From Pegea sp. RAD2-039 (lineage: Eukaryota > Chordata > Thaliacea > Salpida > Salpidae): a stretch of DNA of 64,000 bases. The stretch lies in assembly GCA_034620365.1 (NCBI GenBank), contig JAQGEQ010000262.1, positions 1 to 64,000 of the forward strand. Reading direction: 5' to 3'. The notes beneath the pieces are model-generated. The model saw only the letters and a list, made by a program, of their open reading frames with translations, made no database searches and was not told the origin of the DNA. Below, one piece after another: positions 12,968-26,000 of the stretch. A program made the position numbers and the translations under genes. Numbering within the stretch: position 1 is the stretch's first letter; every line of letters starts with the position of its first letter.

Positions 12968-14010
12968 TTTATTTATCTATTTTATATTTGATGCATATAA
13001 ATGACATCGTGTGTAGTCACTTTGCTCTATTTTATTTTCTTCATTATTTCTGTTAACTTTACTTTCGATAAATTCCCACCAAGCAGTATCTGTTCATTAA
13101 CCTGCAACTTTTATAAGAAGTCTTTTACTCATCTTATCAAGCTTAAACGATCGTAAAAGTAGTTGTTTTAATTTTGTCATAATTTAGAATAGAATCATTT
13201 AAATCACTAACTTTTCATAACTTACATACGAAATTGCAGTTAATTTAAAAGATCATTTGCATTTCTATTTTAGATGTGTATTTTGTTAACTTACAATTTT
13301 TTAACTTATAATCTTAGTTCAAGCTCTTACTATGCCATCAATGTATTACTTAGTTAAAATTCTACCATTTCAATGTAATTGTTTAATGGTTCTTATTAGC
13401 ACATATTATAAATTATATTTATTTCTGTTTTCAAGTATTTACTGGCTTTACTTTTGCAATAGTTAGTTGAAAAGAATTTAATTTATTCGTTATATTATAC
13501 TTTAAGAGTTGATTTTATTAGTAGCTATATTAACTTTGTGACCAAATAAGTTTTACAAATGATAACTTATCAAGCTCTGGTTGATGTATAAACCTAGCTA
13601 AGATGTTACTTTTGAATATTTGTTCGATTTATTAGTATTACAATTTGTAACTTTCATTATTTTTACGTTTTATAAGGTATAAGTAAAATATTTTTAAACC
13701 GCTTTTGGTAAAATTGTTAGCAGATTTTTCAGTTAGTTTTGTTGCTTTATGAGTTTCAAGTTATAAATCTTATCTTCTTACCATAAAATTATTTCTTTTA
13801 CTTTCAAGAAATAAAAAAAAAATGTTCAGTTTAATCGATTTAAATATAAGATTTTTTCCAAACTGAAAATAGATCAATTGTTTTATCAAATTTATCTTTT
13901 CAGGTTGAAATTCAATAGATAAGCTCAAATAGTTTTAGTCTAAAAGCATTAATTATTAATGTAAAAATAAATAAACTGTTGAATTTTCTAAACTATTTTT
14001 CATTTACCAT
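12968..14010. other. PGM3 3' flank and intergenic, no gene seen
   Basis: A+T-rich, no ORF of interest. AATAAA at 13810-13815 is a candidate poly(A) signal for PGM3, though far from the stop. Confidence 0.45.
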
Positions 14011-14035
14011 TTATTTATTTAAGATAAATGCGAAT

Positions 14036-14060
14036 GAGGGTGCCTGAAGAGAGCACCTCT
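14036..14060 (-). repeat. LINE 3'-terminal hairpin, copy A
   Basis: On the minus strand GAGGTGC and GCACCCTC can pair (one bulged C) around a short loop, just inside the 3' end of the element. The 44 kb copy has the same fold. Such 3' hairpins are known reverse-transcriptase recognition sites in CR1/L2-type LINEs. Confidence 0.5.
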
Positions 14061-14854
14061 TGCTAACACACATTCTCACAAATAACATTTATTAAGTTAG
14101 AAATATAGAAAGAAAAAGATGTAACATCAGGCATTTCAGTAGTCCTCCTAGAACGGTTCAACTTCTGCTTGAACAATGCGAGTGATTCTGACATTACAAC
14201 GTCTGATGGCAGATGGTTCCAAGTACTAATTGTGTGGTATGAGAAAAATTTAATCTGATTAACGCACGAGGTGATATGGGCTAAATTAAATGTAATGTGT
14301 GTCGTCAGGTTTGATTTAACTTGAGAGAAGGACTAATGGTAAAGAAATCATCAAACTGAATGTCAATTAAACTGTGGATAATTTAATAAATAATAATTAA
14401 GTTATATTTAATTCGTAGAATTTCCAAAGTACCTAAATTAAAGAAACTGAGACGATGTTTATAACTATCATATCTAATATTAAGTTTCCTGCTTACTAAT
14501 CTTGTAAATGTTGCCTGAAGAGATTCGATTTTTTTAATATCACTAACTTGATATGGCATCCATGCACTGACATTGTATTCAAGAATTGTACGTACGTACA
14601 GTTTGAAAAGATTGATAAAAAAGCATGGATCCTTAGAATTAAAGATCTTTATAATAAGGTAGTGCTATATATAGGTATTAATAAGGTAAGTGCTTGATTG
14701 AGTTTGCAAAGATTTTTGAACCATTAATTCCACCTCATTTGAAATCAGTTAAAATAGGGTATGCAAAGGTCTAGGACCAAAGATATTATTGGAATAATAA
14801 ATCCATTTATGGAATATTGGTTTAAGGAATTTACAGCTGGTTTACGAGAGAAAG

Positions 14855-15511
14855 TTATAAGTTCAGACTTTGTGGGCTGGAATCTGAGCTGCCAGTTCGT
14901 AGACCAGTTTTGTAGTGTGTAGTGCAGTTTGAAGGATTACAAGATAATAGCTTGATGTCATCTGCATACACAAACACATTGACATCATCTACTGCTACTA
15001 GTCTTCTGATGGGGTCTTCGATGAAAATTAAAAAGGGAAAGGGACCCAGAACGGAGCCCCGAGGAACATCACTGGTGATTTGACTAGAAGTAGATAAAGA
15101 TCTTTCTACACGAGTTTGTTGGGCTCTACCTGATAGGTAATCTTCAATCCACATTAAGATAAAGATGTTGATTTTTAAGTTTTTCAATACAGTAACGAGC
15201 TTAGTGTGTGGGACAGAATCAAACGCTTTAGCAAAATCGAGATATATGATGTCACAGGGAGTGTTACTTTCATAATGGGCCGTAAGCTCATTAAGAAAAG
15301 TGAGATGTTGAGTCAGGAAATATCTCTGTTTCACAAAACCCTGCTGGACATCAGATATTAGATGGTGCTCCATCAAATCACTGATCATATGATTGTAAAT
15401 GATATGCTTTTTAGTTCTACAGATAACTGAAGCCAGCGAAACTGGTCTGTATTTAAGTGCATTGTTTCTGGGACCCTTTTTTGAATTGGAATGATAATAG
15501 CTTTCTTCCAA
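14855..15511 (-). pseudogene. LINE reverse transcriptase fragment
   Basis: A 218-codon open stretch holding much of the RT palm and fingers: KYRPVSLASVICRTKK, IYLDFAKAFDSVPH (catalytic Asp region), then SDVPRGSVLGPFPFLIFI (normally QGSVLGPLLFLIYI) and the catalytic box FVYADDIKLLS. The Tyr-Ala-Asp-Asp box is intact. QG has changed to RG in the 'GSVLGP' motif. The frame is lost on both sides: the upstream part (EARKSSTNLEESYY) is frameshifted relative to the usual VRQGRVPQIWKKA. It is a dead copy, probably without function of its own. Confidence 0.85.
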
Positions 15512-15750
15512 ATTTGTGGAACTCTTCCTTGCCTCACAGTGACGTTAGAATAGTTGCGATAAGGAGGAAGTAGTTTTTATTAAAATCAGAGCTGAGATTT
15601 GATCTGCGGTGTTGGAAACTGATGATTTTAATGAATTCACCTTAGATACTATATCGACTGTTATGTGAAAATCTATCATCTTAGAGACATTTGTGAGAAT
15701 GTTGGAGAAGGAAAGATAAGTAGTATTGCCATCATAAAACTGTTAGAATA

Positions 15751-18700
15751 CTAATAAATAATAAGAAATCCTTTACTACAAAAAATTATGTTTATGCTTA
15801 AACCCAAATAATCTCGAATAACTTCAGTAGAAGCTTGAATTCAATTTATGAATATATACGATTATATGATCAATTATATGATTTTTTTGTTATCTGTTTG
15901 TATAAAAACTAATCAAAATGGGAAATAGATTATCTCATTGAAGAATTCATTAGATATTTATACTTATACTTAAATTAATCAAACTTTTTCTATCATTGCA
16001 AACAATTTTTACTAAATTTAGTAATTTAATAAATAGAGTAATTCAACTAATAATTGAGTTATTAATTACTGATACTTAGTATTAATTTGTAAACTGCTTT
16101 TCCAAAAGATTTAATTTTTGTCCAATTGCTTTGATAAAGTTTAGAAAAATTTTAATGTAAAAGACTGTTTAAAAATTTGTTGTAATGCACTGTAAACATC
16201 TTAATAAAATTTTATCAAATGGTTTAAACTAAGATGGCTGGTGTAAACCTTTTATCCAACATATAATTGTATGTTATATCTATGAAATTTTTATTGGCTA
16301 TCATAAAATGTTCTTGGACTAGAATGCAGCTAATTAAAGCTTTCACCTCAATTGTAAAATTTACTAGGTCAATAAAAATAAGGTTAAAGTTCAGGATGCT
16401 AACAAATTGTTTAATCTTACTTGTACGCATCAGGTTATTCAAGTTAGTAGTTTATTCTAAAAATTTACATAAATCAGACGTAAAAATCCCTTATATTTCA
16501 ATCATCATAAATTTGCATCAGTAAAGTTTTATTGATTTGTTTCAATCTAAATGGTAAATTCAAATACTAATGTATTATCTTAGTTTAAGTTTAATATTTT
16601 CCTGAAATATTAGTTGTATTAAAGTTATATAGACAAATTATTCATTTGTTAAAGTCACATTTTGTATTCTTTGTCTTATTATATTTAGTAACTCAACTTT
16701 TGTTAAGAATTTATCAATCATTATTTGGTCTTAAATAAACTTTTTTGTCATTAATGCAACCTCGAAAAGACAAAGTTAAACCAACAAGAAGATCCATTAT
16801 CCAAAAGATCTAATATGATATTAAGAATAGTTTTTCAGTATTAGTCGCTGCAGAAATTGTTTAAGAGTTTGTTAAAAGTGAAAACATCAAAACTATATAT
16901 CGTTTTTCTTGTAAATCTTTTTAAATTTTCTTTTGAAGCTAAATAAATTTGACTATCCTAAAGTGAGTTTTATAATGCCAAAAATATTTTTCTCAGGCGA
17001 ACGTATTTTGCTTTGATAAGTAACAACAAAGAAACTAATGACTTTTTTCTGTTTTTTTGGATTTGAAACTCAGTTATTTACAGATTTATTCAACTTATAT
17101 ATTTAAAATAGAAAACTATGAATGATATTTTAAACGTAGTTTAACTTTCACTCTTGAATATTTTACTTTAAATGCAAAGATGAATGAAAAATATAATTGA
17201 AGTTACTGACACAAAGTAATAATTTTTTAACATTTTAAGAAACTTAAAATGAAACTAAATTCACAGCCAGATAAACCTGATTTCAAAAGGTTTTAAAATA
17301 GTTCAAGTATTCAATCGTACGATAAACTAAATTCGTATTTCATCGTCTTTTTACAATCTTTTTATTTATTCTAAAGGTCTTAAGCAAATATATTGTCAAC
17401 ATTGAATCGTGACTAAAGTAAAAATAAATAGTCTGTAGTCATTTCTCCTAACAGTAGCTTAGCAGTGAGTATGAATAACTTATTTAATCTTGATGTAAGC
17501 CGATCTATTTGATTTTTAAATAAATAGATGATTAAAAATATAGAAGCATGATCTATCATCAAATAGTTAATCAAAGTCAAGGTTTTAATTATAACGCCTG
17601 AAAGATATTGTTCATTATTGTAAAGCTTGATGGATAAGGCAAACAGCAACAGAACCTTATCAATAGTAGTTATGGAGAAGATATTATCTTTGTTTTAAAC
17701 AAGAATATAAAATCAACTTCTGACAAAGAAACTATTTCACTTCATAAAACTCAATTTATATTTGTTTGAACCTTTTGTTTCATCAGCTATTTTGCATGAT
17801 ACAAAAGTGAAAGCTAAACAAAAATATTAATTTTTTCTTACAAAGTTATCATTTTCTATGCTCATAAATGTAAATCACATTCTGCAAAATTTACTTAAAA
17901 CAATTCGTTTGTTTTATAAATAAAACATTTTTCTTGATTAAAGGTGTTTTAAATTGTAATTTACTATTAGTTTTATCATCTAGTTCACTTTTATAAACAA
18001 GTAAATATTAGTTTATAACACATACGAAATAATTAATCTTAAAACAACTTTTAAAAATGATCAAACTTGCTTAATGAACATTTTTTTTTCAGAATACTTT
18101 GTTATAGTTATCATCAACTCCAATAAATTATATTTCGTAAGTAGTTATGTTCAATAAAAGGGGAAAAACGTAACATTACCTCTAAATATTCGTTATAGAT
18201 AAATCTAAAATATAAAGAATAAGTTGTTGACTGATCTTTTTATTTTTGGTTTTTAAAGCATAATCGACAATCTTTTAGCAATATCAAAAAGCAAGTTACA
18301 AAGATGATGTATTATAAACGCTTCAGCTGATAATGAAATATCTGTTACTGAAATAAACTAAAGTAAAAGATTACTGCATCAATTTATACATACTTCTAGT
18401 ATTACCAATTCTATTTTATAACGAATATCTTATAAACAAGATTAATTTTAGTGACTGCTGGTGGTCAAATTTTATTATTTTTAGAGCTTAATTAAAATGT
18501 TTTAAACTTCTTATAATTTACGAATTAAACTTGTAAGATTTTAAGTTTGACTTTAGTTAAAAACCTTTGAATAAACAAGAAATAGAAGACATTTTTTTTC
18601 GTATTATGTTAAAACATAACTTTATTTACCGCAATAATCAAATTACAAAACAATTAATATATAAGCAAGCACCCACCCTGTTAATTGCTTTGCAAACGTA

Positions 18701-20087
18701 ATAAGCAGCAATAGGTAAATTCAAATTACAGTTGCAAGAAAGTTAGTAATAAAACTAGTTTATTTCCTCAAGTACTTTGTCAAAGTTAATTTTCAAAGCG
18801 CAACAAATTGTTGACCAAAACTTTTCATGATAAACTGAGAGGAAAAAGAAAATGAAAGAAATGAAATTTAAGTTACGAAAGCTGATTTGTTGCAACCAAT
18901 ATCGTTTTTACAAAATTTATTTTCCGAAATATTATTCAAATAGTTTGACATCTGTAATAGAAGAAGTCTGAAAAAATCGTTATTTCCTGAACTTATATTT
19001 CATTAAAATTTTTAGTGGAAACTCAGTTTAATCTTGCTTTTTGGCCTATAAAATAAATCTGTTTTTAAAGGGATTTCTTTAGTTCCAATATTACAGTTGA
19101 AGTGCAAAAAAGGAGAATTTAAAACTTACCCAGAAATATTTCTTGTCACTTCCCTTGCGTTAACAAAAACAAAAGCTAAATACCAAAAAATTGTTTTTCC
19201 ATTTTGACAGAATTTTCAATAAAACTTGTCTATTTCTTACATTTTCAGAAAAATATTTCAAAGCCGAAATTCTTTCTTTTGTATTTTGAAATCATTCATC
19301 TTCTGAAATCTTAAATATTTTTGCAGCTTTTTTAACCATTTAAACCAACGTAATAAAACTTTAAAATATTCTATTTAGCTGTCTTTCCTTATTTATTCAG
19401 AAGGATAAAATTGTATAAATCTACAATTAGTAAAATTCAAATCTATATAAAAGTGTCAAAGTCGCATGTTTATTGATGTATGCCGAGAATTTTGTTTGAA
19501 AAAATAACATCTGATAATTTTCTGTCGAAAATGTTATGATATATTGCTATTTATTAAGTAGAATCTAATAAATGAAATAGCATTTTTGATTAGTTACGTT
19601 AAAAAAGTGTTACCACAATGTTTAATTAGGGGTAAGTATTAAAAGGCAAGATTAATTATGTTACTTGAGAAGTTAGACAAATTCAAGAGTATGTGAATTT
19701 AAAATCGCTAGCCATTAACAACGTTTGAAAACAAAGAAATTTATGTAATAGTAGAAAAGTTAGACCTTTAAAACAAATTGTGATTCAAAGCTTTCTTTTA
19801 ACTTATTGCTTGATAAAATTACCTGTTGTTACAATTTCAAAGCATAAAAGAAAAAAAATGACAATACAATCATTACACCGATTAAATTTTCTGGAAAACG
19901 TCCTAAAGGATTATGCAAAATAAACATAAAAACTTGCATTAGGTAGCTTAAAAGGGCATATTTCAAATAACAATATCACCAAATAAAACTTTAAAATACT
20001 AAGCCAAAATGTTCACCAATAATCTCGAAATTAATAAAATAAAATAGTTAAGAACACTATTCAATTTCATTAGCAGAATTTATGGTA
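15751..20087. other. Intergenic, 3' of Hox1, no gene seen
   Basis: About 4.3 kb, very A+T-rich, with no convincing exon. Two overlapping opposite-strand ORFs at 16224-16524 look like chance. TTTATT near 19549 (AATAAA on the minus strand) is a candidate Hox1 poly(A) signal about 540 bp past the stop. Confidence 0.5.
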
Positions 20088-23000
20088 TTACGAAAGTTCG
20101 GGTTTTATCGAAAACTCTGCTGAAGAAGCTGGCACTTGAACACTGTATTGTTGCCCTGAAAGTTGGTTATCTGATATATAACTAATAGGTAACTGATTGC
20201 TTGCTTCATGAATTGAGATGTCGTTTTTTTGTACAGAGTTATTATCAAGCTGTAATTGTTTTTGAACTTTTTCTTTTTCTTTGTCCCTTTTCTTCTGCTT
20301 CATTCTTCTATTTTGAAACCAAATTTTTACCTGTGACAGCAAATAAAGTTTTAATAAGATTTAAATGAAACTTATTGATACTATCAAAGCTCAAAGCACA
20401 CTTTTTTAAGTATATATAGAGCTTGACGTTTATAAAATTAAAGAAAAAATATTTCAAAGTAATTAATAATCTTATATTGCTACTAACTTTATTATTATTA
20501 CTACTAATCTTGTACATTGCAAGTTCTATATATACTAATTGACAAACATTATTACGTATTCTTACGTATTAATTAATATTGGATAAATAATTTAATGCTA
20601 AATAGTTACTAATTAATAAAATAATGTATATAAGTGAAATCGATAATATTAATAGGACTGATAAAAAATAACTGGTTTATGAGTGTAATCAGAATTAATT
20701 AAAAAATTAAGATTATATATTTAAAGTCAATCAAAAAATTTTATCATACACCATTTTTATATCATGTGTCACTTCTACATTTTAAAAACATTATTATAAA
20801 CTATTTCTATGAATAATTTTTAAGTTTTAGACTTAACTATAACTGCAAATAAACTTATACAAAGTTAAAAACTGTTTTATTAATATAAATCTCGGTTATT
20901 AAGAAGTTCTATCAACTACAAGTTTCATACAAAATGAAATGTTTTTTATCCCGCTGTTCGAAATAATTAAGATAAAGACAAGTAATAAACATAATAATAA
21001 AAAGTTTACATATTACATCAATGACTACATTAAAGTTATCAGAAAATAATTCAAATTTTAATCATCATTTTTTGTGCATTACTTACAACAGTTTTGAAGA
21101 TATCAAATTCTTGACTAATGAAAAATTAAGAATATTTTTTGTTTTTGAAATATACATCTGACAAAATATAGCCTTTTGGTACAAAGTAAAGCTTCTAAAT
21201 TTAGTTGTAATTATTTGTTATTTTTTGTTTAGTAAACAATATTATGCATACTACTGTTACAATTTCTTCTATTAATATATTTTTGTAAAATCTTTAGGAT
21301 ATTTTTAAATTTTAAAAGATAATATATCTTTTTAATAATGAAACAAAAGATTAAACAATATTGACCTGAGTTTCATTAAGATTTAAACATGATGCAATTT
21401 CAACTCTTCTTGATCTTGTTAAGTACTTGTTGAAATAAAACTCTTTTTCTAGTTCAGTTAATTGTTTAGTTGTAAAGTTAGTTCTGCCAGTTCCAATTTG
21501 TGAAGACACTCCGTACGAAAGTCCATTTGAAGTCATTTTACTGTTTGAATAGCCTAAAAAAAAATTGTACTCAATTTAAAAATATTATTGAATTTTAAAA
21601 ACAGTTCAGAGAAAATTTATGAACTATTTTTGTTGGTGTAACAATTAATTAGCTAAATAAACTGATTTAATAACACAAGCCTTTTATAAAAGGTCAAGAG
21701 TAGGTCTCTGCAACAAATAGATATACTCTATAAACAAAGTTATAAAAAATAATTCTTACAACATTTAATAAAACTTTTTTCACAGAGGCATAAAACCAAT
21801 AAAGTTGAAAGTCGTAGTTGATTAAGTACACAGTAGACTTGCTTAAAACAAACAAAACAGCAGAATACAACATCATCTCTATTACGATGTTTTCATTGAT
21901 AGCAAACTCTATTTTCGACAACTTTCAATGACAATTCTTTGTATTTACTGACTAAGACTGTTGTCTTGTCTCTACTTTTTCCATAAAACTCAATTTCCTT
22001 ACAAGTAAAATAATTGAATTTTTTCAATATTATTTAGTATGAACTGAAAATAAATTTTATTCAATAAAATATTTTTCTTTAATAAACTTTACTGAGATTC
22101 AAAAATAATGTCAATGCTTCACTTAAGCCAAGATATTTTATTTACTTTGTGATGTTTTTTATTTAAATATTATGTTGGTCAAGTGAAATGTACCTGATAT
22201 ATAGTTTCAAACTAACTTATGTATAGTATCTAATCTAAATAAAACGGTCTGTAATTAAACTCATAAAGAGTTGCAGCTTCGGTTGGTATTACCCGATCTT
22301 TAAAACAATCAGTTTCAATATATAAGAATTATCAAATTTGATTGCAAAGGTGATTAAAGTATCATCTAGATTTTTTACTTAATATATTTACTCATTTTAT
22401 GATAACAGCTTTAAATGGCCGTTTTGCTTATACTTGACGCCATTTTAAGAATTAAATGAAGCCTGTCTAATTGTCTACTAATATAATATTTGCTGTGATC
22501 TAATCTTGAATCATAAAAGACTTTTTGATAAGCAACAATAGAAACGTTGACAGTTCTTTTGTGATAAGTAAAAAATTTATCGATGAAAAAACAATTGTAG
22601 AATCAATCTTGAAGAATGTTTAAGAGATTTTATTTCCATAGTAATTACCTAAAATTTAAAAAGTTGAATATACAAGTCAAACACTTATATGTTTTGTTTA
22701 GTAAAATTAGCCAATAAGGCTTGTAATGATGGTATTTGCCCGAACGGTTTAGCAATAAATCATATTCAAGAATTTTAAGAAACGCTCATAACGATTTTAA
22801 GATAATAATCGCTTAAAATGTGACATATTTAAGTTTTAACAATCGAAATATTATCTGCAAAATTGATATTTATTGAATTAAAGAAGTAAACGAGCGGTAT
22901 CAAGGGTAGAACGTAAATGAGAAGAGCTTAATGACTTCGAGTCGTGTTTATTTGTGTATTGAAAACACAATGAGAAGTTATTTGCAAACACAGATGAAAT

Positions 23001-26000
23001 CTTAAGAAAACTGATAAGAAAAGAATTCAGCCACTTGAAAATAGAAGACAGAAAGAGTGTTTTATTGGCACCCTCTAATATAAAAGAACAGAGCTTCACA
23101 TGGCGCCAGGTTTAACTTTATGAAGTGGACTAGTAGATAGGGAAAGGATAGGAGTTGATGACTGATTGCATGCTCTCTCTGTTAGCCTGTGGTAGGTAAA
23201 GAAGCAAGGTGCGAAGACGGGACAAAAGATCATCATTCATGAAGGAGCTACGTCAAAAAGCTTAGAACTGTTTCGCTTCAATTAACTTTTCAAGTTGTTG
23301 GTTTGACTGGAGAGATATTGAAGGGGTTACCACCTAGCTAAGAAAAAGGGATATACGGTTCTTGCACCTTAGAATGACCTACTGGACTACGTGACGCTTT
23401 ATTTTTGGTCCTCCCCCTTATCATTCTACTCTGTAAGGTAGATACTTTGAAGTTATATGATATTACAAATGCTGTTTACAGAATAACATTTTGATAGTAG
23501 TTAAGCAGGTGCTAGTGTTTGGGTGCGATGCTTTTCAACGTTTTCAAAGCAGCTGAAGTCATTTCCTAATATAAAGATGGCTTAGTCATGCATTGCATAA
23601 GCTCGTAATCTCAATTTTAGTGTTTATGATTAATTTGAAAGCTATTTTTCTTTATTTCACTTTACTATTTTCGTAATTTTCGTTTTTTCGACTGTATCAT
23701 TAATTTTTGTCTTTTTCTTCGAACATTCTTTTGAATTTTTTAAGTAATTTGATTGAAATCGACTTAATTTTGATACTAATTTGTTGATAGATTGTAATTT
23801 AACACTTAAATGTTTCATTTTACCAGCTTATTCTTTTGTTTGGCAATTAGTTCTAAATTTATAACAAATCTTACTTTTGTAGTTATTTAATAAATTTTAC
23901 AAAAATTCGTTTAAATCCTCTACAAAGAAAAGCAATTTGTAAGTTTTCAAATATCAATTAACTTCCTTCCTTCAACACTGTATTAATATTCATGAATAAA
24001 AAATGATTTTTTAGCTATTTTTTGTGGTGACAATTCAATTTTCATATTCAAAAACTGATGGAAGTAAGCTGGAGGATTTATTTCCTTTCTATTGAACTTT
24101 TGAGTGGTGCAAAAGGTCAATGCTGACTCTTCATGTGTCAGAAGCTTGAGAATTGTGTTTATCCACGCGGCCAGTAGGGGTTGAAGGGACTGGCTAGCGG
24201 AAAAATAAGCTCAATGTGGTGGGGGGGGGGAGTGGAAATTTAGTATTGAGGTTTGAAGTTCGCTAGAATCAAATTTGAAACACAATTTTATTAAGTTGAT
24301 TTCATTGCTAATTTGAAGCAATTGAAAAAATCTTTGTGATTCTTTTCATAGTTTTGACCAAATAAAAAAATAGAATTGAATAACTTTAAAAACTTCTCTA
24401 TGAGATATGAATTAATTTTAAATTATTGATTTTCAAAGAACTGAGAAAGAAGATCATTTCAATTATCTTTCAAATAGTATTTACAGTGACTCAAGACGTC
24501 TAGTTTAAATTCAAAAATAAGATAAAATATCTTTGACTGATTTTATTTCAAATTCATTTTTTAACTTATTGATGAATAGAATTAGCTGACAAGAAATTGC
24601 AAATATATTGAACTTTATATATATTTAATAACTGTCTTACATTTTAGGATTAAAGATGCAGGTGTTGTATATCACATTGTCAGCACAACTCAACTTATTT
24701 AATTTGTTAGCTGACAGGAGAAATTCCCAAAATCTATTCTGATATTTCATTATTCGTTTTTAATCTAACATATACTGTTTACATGTCAACAAACAATCGA
24801 CTTTGCACTTATTATTTCTGATTTACGTTTATATTGCTTCAGGCGATTGTATTAACTGATAAATAAGAGCATCTTTCACTAAAGATTTAAAAGAGCTTAC
24901 CGCCAAAGAACTCTCAGAATGAACAGTTCTTTAATGACACATACCCTTTTTTGTTTTCACTGAACTTTCTTAGCAGTGAGCTCATTTATCATCATCAAAG
25001 TAATGTTTTTACTCGCTAATATTAGTCGTATTTTATTGGCTTACCACACAGGTATTTTTTGCCCTAATATATTTTTTATGGATGTCTTATGAACGTTTAG
25101 CCTTCAATCTTTTGAAACTTGCTTCTTATGAATTTTCAAATAACTTGAACAAAGATTTATCTTTTGCTTTTGTAAATAAACAGCATGAATATTTATTTAT
25201 GTTTATATCACTTTGATATATTACAGGATTGAGTAGAAATGTGACTATTTTGTTTAAAGTTTATCTAAAACAGTCAAATCTATTAGTTTATTTATTCATA
25301 GTTTATCTCTACTAAAATGCAAAATTTGTTTGAAGATTTAGTAAAATGTAAGCCGACTTTAATTAAATTTAGTACACTTAAAGTTTAATGATTTTGTAAA
25401 CTAAGCTAATTAGAACACAGCAAAGATGAGCAAAAATAATGTCTAATCTACAAATAATCAACAACAATAAAGATTCTGACATCAAAACACCAACGGTTAT
25501 CCTTTTGTTTAAAAAAGTTTGATTGAAAAGAGTTGAAATATCAGATAATAGACTACACAAATGACTGCTGCTGCTGTTCAGTCGAAATTCTTATTGTAAA
25601 AAAACAATCTGTTAAGGCTTAAGCATCTTTTATATTTGGAAACCTTTTAACAATCGTTACAGTATTTTACATTTTTAAGAACTCCTTTATATGTTAACAT
25701 AATTTTGGAGAATAATTTTAAATCTACCAACGAACTCAATATATTTAAATCAATTTACATAATGTTAATTTCAACAAAAATACAAACTATTCTGAGTAGA
25801 GACTAGATTTTCAGTTTTTTTACTGACAAAAAATAACTTGTTAAACTAACAATACTTATAGCTTTATTATATTGTTTAAACCAGCATTCATTTAGGGTTT
25901 GATAAATTTTCTTACAAATTCTATCTCATTTATCCTTTATATGATAGCACTAGCCAGTTAACCATTTCATTTAACCTTTTAGTTTAGCTAGTTAAAACGA

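Larger units (their letters stand above)
14011..15750 (-). mobile_element. CR1/L2-like LINE, 5'-truncated copy
   Basis: Minus-strand non-LTR retrotransposon remnant. It covers the end of the endonuclease-RT linker, the reverse transcriptase, a degraded C-terminal domain and the 3' terminal hairpin. It aligns over most of its length with the 44-48 kb element: both share YRPVSL.SVICRT, HHLISDVQ.GFVK and AKAFDSVPHTKLVT in the RT, and the 3' end GAGGTGC...CACCCTC. Compared with that copy it keeps about 250 bp at its 5' end (15.49-15.75 kb, frames reading YDGNTTYLSFSNIL and ADQISALIL) that the other copy lacks, but has lost about 120 bp near its 3' end. A small duplicated insertion (AATAAGGTA repeated) lies at about 14655-14690. 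Element borders are approximate. Confidence 0.85.

Noticed and set aside
16224..16524. Two overlapping ORFs on opposite strands
   Set aside because: Mirror ORFs of 72 and 85 codons in A+T-rich DNA without motifs; likely chance.
22878..23099. 73-codon minus-strand ORF in Hox1 intron 1
   Set aside because: No domain and no phase-compatible splice sites linking it to Hox1; described only as part of the GC-richer island.
23070..23115. TATAAAA followed by TGGCGCC, like an LTR end with primer-binding site
   Set aside because: Only seven bases fit, the distance from TATA to the supposed LTR end is too short, and no gag/pol motifs follow.
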